Assembly: GCA_027596195.1 (NCBI GenBank) | Contig: JADGJG010000717.1 | Location: 1-13,559 of the forward strand | Direction of reading: 5' to 3' | From: Podochytrium sp. JEL0797 | Lineage: Eukaryota > Chytridiomycota > Chytridiomycetes > Chytridiales > Chytriomycetaceae | Length of the DNA: 13,559 nt | Shown: piece by piece, positions 8,840 to 13,559 of the stretch | How the letters are laid out: each line of letters begins with the position of its first letter | How positions within the stretch are numbered: the first letter of the stretch is position 1 | Program-made: the position numbers and the translations under genes | The notes under the pieces: model-generated | The model's database searches: none | Told to the model about the DNA's origin: nothing | What the model saw: the letters and a program-made list of their open reading frames with translations, nothing else

Positions 8840-9700
8840 GATCGAAACTTCTGTGACGAGCCCTGGTCTGTGGAAAGTTAACTTGATGCGAGCGATGGCC
8901 TTTGTGAGATTATCGGCCGTCATGAACGCGGTGAAAAATGATCGCGTACATAGCAATACTTGACGTCCATGTGCTTACTGCGCTGGCGCCCTTCGTTGTT
9001 TTTCGAGATGGCAATCGCTCCCTGGTTGTCCGCGTAGATGACTACGGTTGCAGAAGTCTGAGGGGCGCCGAGCTCGGCCAAAAGTTGACGAAGCCAAACT
9101 GCTTCGGTGGTTGCTGGTATGCTGCAGTCCATTCCGCCATCATGGATGATGTGGCAATGGTTGGCTGGAGCTTGGATCGCGCGCTGACGGCGCATCCTGC
9201 AAGAGAGAAAATGAAACCTGAAGTTGAGTTGCGAGTGTTGAGCCCAGAGAGTCCCTTGCGAAGATGGAGAACCGCGCCTGGGTTCCTTGCCTTGTAGCCT
9301 TGCAGAAGCCTCATGTAGATTTCCTCCTCGAGGATGCCGTGGAGATAGGCATTGTTGACGTCGGGAGCGTGAATTTCATAATCACGGATTGCGGCGAGGG
9401 CAAAGAGAGTCTTGACCGTGGCAATCTTGACGACTGGAGCAAAAGTTTTGCGGTTCATACCTAGAACTTGGCTAAATCCTTGGGTGACGGGGCGACCCTT
9501 GCAGCGGGTGAAGTTGCCGGCAGTGTCACGCTTGACGCGAAATGTCCAGCGGGATCCGATGGCCTTGTGTCCTCAAGTGCGGTTCTTGGCGAGTGCAGTG
9601 AGCTCCTGATAGATGACGACAATCCAGTTGGTGCTCTTGTGGATGGTAGTGGCATAAGCTTTCATGGCTGGCTTGAGCGTTCAAGTACTCACAAGAGTTT
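8840..9700 (-). pseudogene. pol: Copia pol fragment (RT start fused to RNase H, frame-broken)
   Basis: The coding remains of the element: on the minus strand the RT fingers region spans about 9700-9240, the deletion junction is near 9238-9245, and RNase H runs from about 9230 to 8920. Breaks seen: an in-frame TGA after KNRT with loss of the following residues, the RT-palm deletion, a frameshift between SSMMAEW and the EAVWLRQLL block, and another after YVRDHF. Both RNase H ADNQ and the KH-D-Y-VR motif are still legible, so the copy is not very old. Confidence 0.85.
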
Positions 9701-9940
9701 CACAGGGGGTGTACTCAGATCTTTAAGGAATTAGGCAGGGTTACGGGGTTCGAGATTTTCATGTTTTATTTTTAATTATTGAAGGTGGCTCGTGGCCCCA
9801 GTAAAACAACTCCCGCGTCTGGAATCAATCGCCTTCGGGGATTGAGAAGCGTTCAAGGACACAGGGCGGTTGTTGGTACCTAAACTTTCTAACCGCCTGA
9901 ACCTCGTACTTGACCACACGCGTTAACAACTCCTCCCTCA

Positions 9941-10030
9941 ATCCCACACAGTCATATCCCCCGTCGCAAACCACCCTCCGACAAAGGCATTCCGCGTCGC
10001 CTCCTCCTGCCCCCAATACCCCTTAAAATC
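9941..10030 (-). pseudogene. Fragment resembling an AMP-binding (acyl-CoA synthetase-like) enzyme
   Basis: On the minus strand one frame reads GYWGQEEATRNAFVGGWF followed by ATGDMTVWD and a TGA stop. The pattern YW..-E-AT--AF--GWF-TGD is the well-known conserved block of the adenylate-forming (ANL) superfamily, such as acyl-CoA synthetases and 4-coumarate ligases. Only about 30 residues are legible. The next minus-strand frame holds VKYEVQAVRKF, which could be a decayed GGY-V-A-EVE block, but this is weak. It directly follows the kinase-like fragment in a different frame. Confidence 0.4.
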
Positions 10031-10436
10031 CGGAGAATCTCGTCTAACTTGATTCGAAGATCCAGGTTCTTGTGTGTCATCTTCCCCTGCAAGTCCTTCG
10101 CTTCCTCAGAGATTTCAGTCCGCAACGTAGAACTGGCGGACTTCCCAGAGTTGATTCTTTTGAGGACTTGGGCAGGGCCATACTGGACCTCGCCATCACT
10201 TGCAAAGGCAAAGATGGTCATACACACAGACCATACGTCTTGGCAGCCATCCGAGATTCCGCCTTCAAGAACCTCATACGCTTGGAAAGGCTCGGTCCCA
10301 AAGTCCGTCCGAGCCCTGGCGAGTCAGGGCAACGACAGCACTTCCGAAATCCGCGATGATGAAGGGACCTCACGCCCAAGAATCACCCCCTCCTCTTTGC
10401 CATTATCAAGCTTGAAGAATTTGGGGAAGTTTGAGT
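10030..10436 (-). pseudogene. Protein kinase C-lobe fragment, frame-broken
   Basis: Minus-strand translation across three frames gives, in order: NFPKFFKLDNGKEEGVIL (resembling the catalytic-loop end), then IIADFGSAVVALTRQG with the DFG motif, then GTEPFQAYEVLEGG in the APE position. These are followed by DVWSVCMTIFAFASD (subdomain IX D-x-W-S) and SEEAKDLQGKMTHKNLDLRIKLDEIL (subdomain XI, ending in the Arg-Ile-x-Leu-x-Glu-Ile-Leu style). The order and spacing match a Ser/Thr-type kinase. At least two frame changes, one between the first two blocks and one between DFG and GTEPF, with no introns able to explain them, make this a pseudogene. The N-lobe was not found. The substrate family is unknown. 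Confidence 0.55.
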
Positions 10437-10553
10437 CATGAGTGAAATATTGATAATATTAGAGTTTTTGGTTCGAGAAGGTCTGGGGAAGTGAATTTTT
10501 ATTTCAAGGGGGGAGGGTGTCGATGCCACCTTGCTTTTGTTTTTCGCAAAAAC

Positions 10554-12847
10554 ATGAACTTTTCGGACACTGCGACTCTCAAACAGCTCGCGCTGCAGTG
10601 GATCCAGGGGCTGTACGACGAGGAGCGACAGCTCGCACTGACTCGGGCGACTCACTCACACACTGGGGCAGTGTACAAGAAGGTAGCTCGCTCCTCTTCA
10701 CTCAAACAAGCACTCACTCCCACACAGGCACTCGATTCGCTCGCCAAGTATCCCCTCGAGATCACCTCGATGCGAGACCTGCTGGTGGTCAAACACATTG
10801 GCACGGGCATTGTCAAGACGCTCGAGGCGAAGCTGGATGCCCATCGGAGGCAGGGCGGTGTTGTTGCCGCAGGAGGTGTGGCTGCGATGCCGGTTCCGCC
10901 GCCACGTGCTGCGGGTGCGTATGCGAGCGAGGAGTATAGGGAGGCGTCTAGGGGCGTGTCTGGGAGTGCGTCTAGGGGCGCTGGCGGTGCGTCTAGGGGC
11001 GGTAGTTCCGCGTCTAGGAGCGCGTCTAGAGACGAACCAGGCGCCAGCAACTCGTCCCTAGAACCCGAAGCCACGCGCCCAGACGCAAAGCGCCGCAGAA
11101 AGACGAATTCAGAATACGTGCCGCGATTCCGTTCTGCCGCCTGGGCCATCCTCATTGCCCTGCGTGATGCAAACGGATACCTCAGCAAACACGACATCAT
11201 CCGCCGTGCCCAGGAACACGCTGATGCCCCGCTTGACGCGCCAGGCGTAAACTCGCAGTATACGGGCTGGTCCGGCATGTCCACGTTGCTCGAAAAGGAC
11301 CTGGTCGCAAAGTACGGTCACCCGCCGAGATTCACCCTGTCTGAGTTTGGCGCCGAGCTCGTCGAGCGTATGCTCAAATCCGCCGATGCCCAGACCAACT
11401 ACTACAACCGCGATGATGAAGTCGAGATTGAGATTGTATCCGACCATATTCCTGCCCCGATGCGCGCGAAATCAAACGTCTCGAATGCGAGCAGCAGCAA
11501 CGCGTCCCAGACCTCCTCACGCGACCAATTTGACGACAACGACACCCCTCTGTCGCAATCCTCCGCAACCCCAAGAGATCCACTCCCTGTGCACAACCTC
11601 ACGCTTCCTGTCGGATCGTTCGAAATTGTGCTGCTGCTTGACAATCGCGAAATCAAAAACGGCGCCAACAGAAATTTCTTCAAAAACGGGCTCGACGGCA
11701 AGAACGTCAAGTACGAGTCGCGTTCTTTGGATTTGGGTGATGTGACTTGGATTGCGCGACCGAAATGCGAAGGTATTGGGTCATCTACTTGTGGTTCCCT
11801 GCCGATTCCTGTGGCTCACAAATCGTTTGCCTCTCAGGCACGTACCACGGAGACGAAGAAATCATGCTTGAATATATTCTGGAACGAAAAACGCTTGATG
11901 ATTTGGTGTCGAGTATCAAAGACGGCCGTTTCAAGGAGCAAAAGGTGACCATCACGTGCGCGAGTCCGCAATTGTCGTTGTTTCTTCACCTCTGACGCAC
12001 GCTCTCCCGCGTTTCCCCAATCAGTTCCGACTGTCCAGTTGCGGTATACCGAACGTCATTTACCTGATTGAGGAAGTCAGTGTGGAGAGTGCAAACCAGT
12101 TTGGATACGACGGTATCCACACGGCCATCACGCAAACGCAAGTCGAAAACGGATTCTTTGTCAAAAGGACAACGTCGGCCGAGGATACCTTATCGTACTT
12201 GGTTTCCATGACCCAGTTCTTGCAGAATCACTATCAAGTATGTCTCGGGCCCTTTTTTCGACGTGCTTATTCTCTTCGCGTGGCCGCCAAAATGAGTTAA
12301 CTGCCAATACCCCAAACAGAACAAATCCCTCGTCTTCGATACCAACCGAAAACCAGCCGCCTCCTCCTTTTCCTTTAACAACAGCAGCAACAGCTTTGTC
12401 GTGTCCTCCATTTCGTTTGCCGAATTTGCCCAACGCAACAGCAAGACCAAAAACTTTTGCCTCGGGGACGTGTGGATCCGGCAACTGCTCACACTTCCGG
12501 GAATGAGTCAAGAAAAGGCGTGCTTCTTTTCGAAAACGTTCAAAACGAGTGCTCAGTTGCGTTTTCGATTTTTGAATTTTTTGTTCCTCCCACCCATTTC
12601 CCACCTCCTCTTCGTCATGTCTTCACTGCTTTCATTTACTTATGATTCTTCCAATTCTCTTTATTTTAGGTTCTTCAAAGCCATGCATCGATGCCAAAAC
12701 GACTCTGAACGCGAGAAAATGTGTCAAGACGCTGGTGGAGAAGCGAGAAAGGGGGTTGGTTTGCAGCTCGCCAAACGGCTCGTGAATGTGTTTTGGAGGA
12801 GTGAAGTGTCGGAGATGCCGTTTTCGGCAAGCAGTTTGAAAGAGTGA
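10554..12847 (+). CDS. MUS81: MUS81 structure-specific endonuclease
   Basis: Catalytic subunit of the XPF/MUS81-family nuclease that, with EME1/MMS4, cuts branched DNA such as nicked Holliday junctions and stalled forks. Six exons: 10554-10682, 10728-11772, 11838-11944, 12025-12237, 12320-12555, 12670-12847; 635 residues, a normal family length. N-terminal helix-hairpin-helix about 8-90 (KKALDSLAKYPLEITS, HIGTGIV); Ser/Arg/Gly linker 116-144; basic KRRRK; winged helix about 173-258 (YVPRFRSAAWAILIAL); ERCC4 nuclease from 341 with LLLDNRE, GDVTW and the catalytic ERKTLDD (407-413) followed by DGRFKEQKFRLSSCG; C-terminal HhH with LGDVWIRQLLTLPGMSQEKA. Intron 1 is only 45 nt and lacks an in-frame stop. 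The intron 5 donor (GTTGCG, 12556) was chosen by phase and gives KTSAQFFKAMHRC. All catalytic residues are present. Confidence 0.95.
10944..11030 (+). repeat. Coding minisatellite GCGTCTAG(G/A) in MUS81
   Basis: The core gcgtctag recurs five times, followed by g or a, with irregular spacers, encoding repeated Ala-Ser-Arg units in a Ser/Gly/Arg-rich, probably disordered linker (SRG, SRGG, SRSASRD). It lies between the N-terminal HhH and the winged-helix domain. Confidence 0.8.
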
Positions 12848-12850
12848 GGA

Positions 12851-12871
12851 GGGGGGGGGGGGGGGGGGGGG
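12851..12871 (+). repeat. Poly-G tract (21 nt) between MUS81 and TOP3
   Basis: An uninterrupted run of 21 G begins 4 nt after the MUS81 stop codon, within the 79-bp gap between the two convergent genes. It would lie in the 3' UTR of MUS81. Exact length may be affected by sequencing error. Confidence 0.9.
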
Positions 12872-12926
12872 CGCTTCAGGTGCGATTGGGGGTTTTGAGT
12901 TTTTTTTTCATTGCTACAAATCAAAG

Positions 12927-13415
12927 TTATACATTGTCAAATTGCTCTACAAGCGCCTGTTTGGTAGAGGCGCGGAGGGGGAAAAGTGGTTAGTGTTTGA
13001 AAAAGGGGGGCGGAGGGTTAGAAAAACAAATCAATCGTGTTTACCTGTTTCATGGTTTCAAATCCCGTATTAGCTTCCCGATACGCGTTCTTGTAATGGA
13101 AAATGTTTTCGCGCAACACATCGTCTTTGGTGCGTGCGCCTTCGAATATCCGTTTGATGTTGACTTCCAACTGCGGCCATCACAAAAAAACGCGCGTTGT
13201 TTAGAAATAATCGAGAGAGAGATAGAGAGAGAGAGAACGGAAGATTACCTGACTCCGAAGATATGGTTTCGACAGCGACACCTGCATCTCCATGTTGCGG
13301 TACCCGAGCACAAGCCCCATCCCAAGCGGCGTGGGCATGAACTTGTCTCCGTCCTTGTTGACGTACTCTCGCTCTTGAATCTTTTTGATGTGTTCGTGGA
13401 TCGTGGCGTCCGTTC
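12927..13415 (-). CDS. TOP3: DNA topoisomerase III, C-terminal part (partial)
   Basis: Type IA topoisomerase that passes single DNA strands; with a RecQ helicase and RMI1 it dissolves double Holliday junctions. Three minus-strand exons are clear: 13249-13415 (reads GTDATIHEHIKKIQEREYV, then PTPLGMGLVLGYRNM and SLSKPYLRSQ), 13045-13170 (LEVNIKRIFEGARTKDDVLRENIFHYKNAYRE) and a 30-nt terminal exon 12927-12956 (ALVEQFDNV, TAA). GTDAT-HEHI and LGMGLV-GY are hallmark blocks near the end of the type IA core. The active-site tyrosine lies further upstream, outside the window. The protein stops right after the core, without the C-terminal zinc-finger/GRF extensions of animal TOP3A, like the short yeast form. 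The next upstream exon was not identified in 13416-13559; another in-frame acceptor exists at 13455/13456 behind a poly-C tract. Confidence 0.93.
13213..13236 (+). repeat. GA microsatellite in a TOP3 intron
   Basis: Gagagagagatagagagagagaga, one interruption, lies within the minus-strand intron 13171-13248. On the transcript strand it is a CT repeat directly after the donor, about 40 nt upstream of the acceptor. Confidence 0.9.
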
Positions 13416-13461
13416 CTGTTATTTTTGATGTTGGGGAAGCGGAGTGAGCTTTCGCCTGGAC

Positions 13462-13485
13462 GGGGGAGGGGGGGGGGGGGGGGGG
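13462..13485 (+). repeat. Poly-G tract (GGGGGA then 18 G), poly-C on the TOP3 strand
   Basis: On the minus strand this is C18 followed by TCCCCC and then GTCCAG, an acceptor-like arrangement with a pure-C polypyrimidine tract. It lies in the TOP3 intron upstream of the GTDAT exon. Second long G run in this gene neighbourhood. Confidence 0.9.
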
Positions 13486-13559
13486 TTAAACCAAAACACA
13501 ATTACACCAAATTCAAAAACAAAAGCCCCACGTTCAAACATGTGGGCCGCGGCGGGACC

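Larger units (their letters stand above)
8630..9720 (-). mobile_element. Ty1/copia LTR-retrotransposon remnant
   Basis: Minus-strand order is: a fragment of pol, polypurine tract, 3' LTR. The pol part reads QELTALAKNRT, then a stop, then GHKAIGSRWTFRVKRD, then MNRKTFAPVVKIATVKTLFALAA, all typical of the Copia reverse transcriptase start. It continues through DVNNAYLHG with the first catalytic Asp. After LRKGLSGL it jumps straight to NSTSGFIFSLAGC, the start of the RNase H region, so the RT palm with the YVDD active site is deleted. RNase H follows in another frame (EAVWLRQLLAELG, YADNQGAIAISKN, KHMDVKYCYVRD), then TADNLTKAIARIK in yet another. Gag, protease, integrase and the 5' LTR are absent. 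The element is dead; it may have ended an older gene on its left. Confidence 0.9.
9721..10553. other. Gene-poor stretch holding minus-strand gene debris
   Basis: There is no intact gene. The two recognisable pieces, a protein-kinase fragment and an AMP-binding-like fragment, are listed separately. The remainder (9740-9930, 10440-10553) shows no family I can name; the last 100 bp must include the MUS81 promoter and 5' UTR. Confidence 0.5.

Noticed and set aside
8938..9734. Plus-strand open frames of 66-119 codons through the retroelement
   Set aside because: They are antisense to recognisable Copia RT and RNase H sequence, and have no motifs of their own.
10460..10480. gttcgag string as a tRNA T-loop
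   Set aside because: No matching acceptor, D or anticodon stems could be formed around it.
10652..11284. 210-codon minus-strand frame opposite MUS81
   Set aside because: Shadow of the GC-rich MUS81 exon 2. The plus strand carries the conserved helix-hairpin-helix and winged-helix domains.
12851..13500. Poly-G, GA and inverted repeats as a CRISPR-like or mobile system
   Set aside because: They are simple-sequence repeats in introns and a gene gap, with no regular repeat-spacer structure and no associated genes.
1..13559. A novel defence or biosynthetic gene cluster
   Set aside because: The intact genes belong to well-known housekeeping or transporter families apart from one methyltransferase-like protein, and nothing ties them into one new system.

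Overview
The window is nuclear DNA from a eukaryote with small, intron-dense genes. Most of the roughly 30 introns are 50-95 nt with GT-AG ends, and neighbouring genes lie 80-750 bp apart. Gene content (cytosolic aspartyl-tRNA synthetase, ABCG half-transporters, MUS81, TOP3, a Copia-type LTR retroelement) does not fix the lineage. Short introns and compact spacing would suit a fungus, perhaps an early-diverging one, or another unicellular eukaryote; this is inference only.

Layout, left to right. (1) 1-1780, +: 3' nine exons of a cytosolic aspartyl-tRNA synthetase, with its 5' end outside the window. (2) 1781-2523: no assignable gene; a G-rich stretch followed by a T-rich one. (3) 2524-3165, +: intronless 213-residue methyltransferase-like protein. 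(4) 3349-5713 and 5858-8184, +: two tandem paralogous ABCG half-transporters of eight exons each (633 and 626 residues). (5) 8185-8630: a possible orphan first exon with a TATA-like box, plus a diverged direct repeat. (6) 8630-9720, -: remnant of a Ty1/copia retrotransposon with one 198-bp LTR and an internally deleted, frame-broken pol. (7) 9740-10450, -: gene debris, consisting of a frame-broken protein-kinase C-lobe fragment abutting a short stretch that looks like an AMP-binding (acyl-CoA synthetase) enzyme. (8) 10554-12847, +: MUS81, six exons, 635 residues. (9) 12927-13415 and beyond, -: the last three recognised exons of DNA topoisomerase III, convergent with MUS81 and 79 bp away.

How the genes relate: the two ABCG proteins are halves that must dimerise and could pair with each other or with themselves. 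MUS81 and TOP3 act in alternative pathways that remove recombination intermediates, so their tail-to-tail placement is the most thought-provoking piece of synteny here. The middle (about 8.2-10.5 kb) is a small graveyard of mobile-element and pseudogene fragments separating the transporter pair from the recombination pair. I see no tRNA, rRNA or CRISPR. All exon boundaries were worked out by hand from splice signals, reading phase and family conservation, and have not been confirmed with transcripts.
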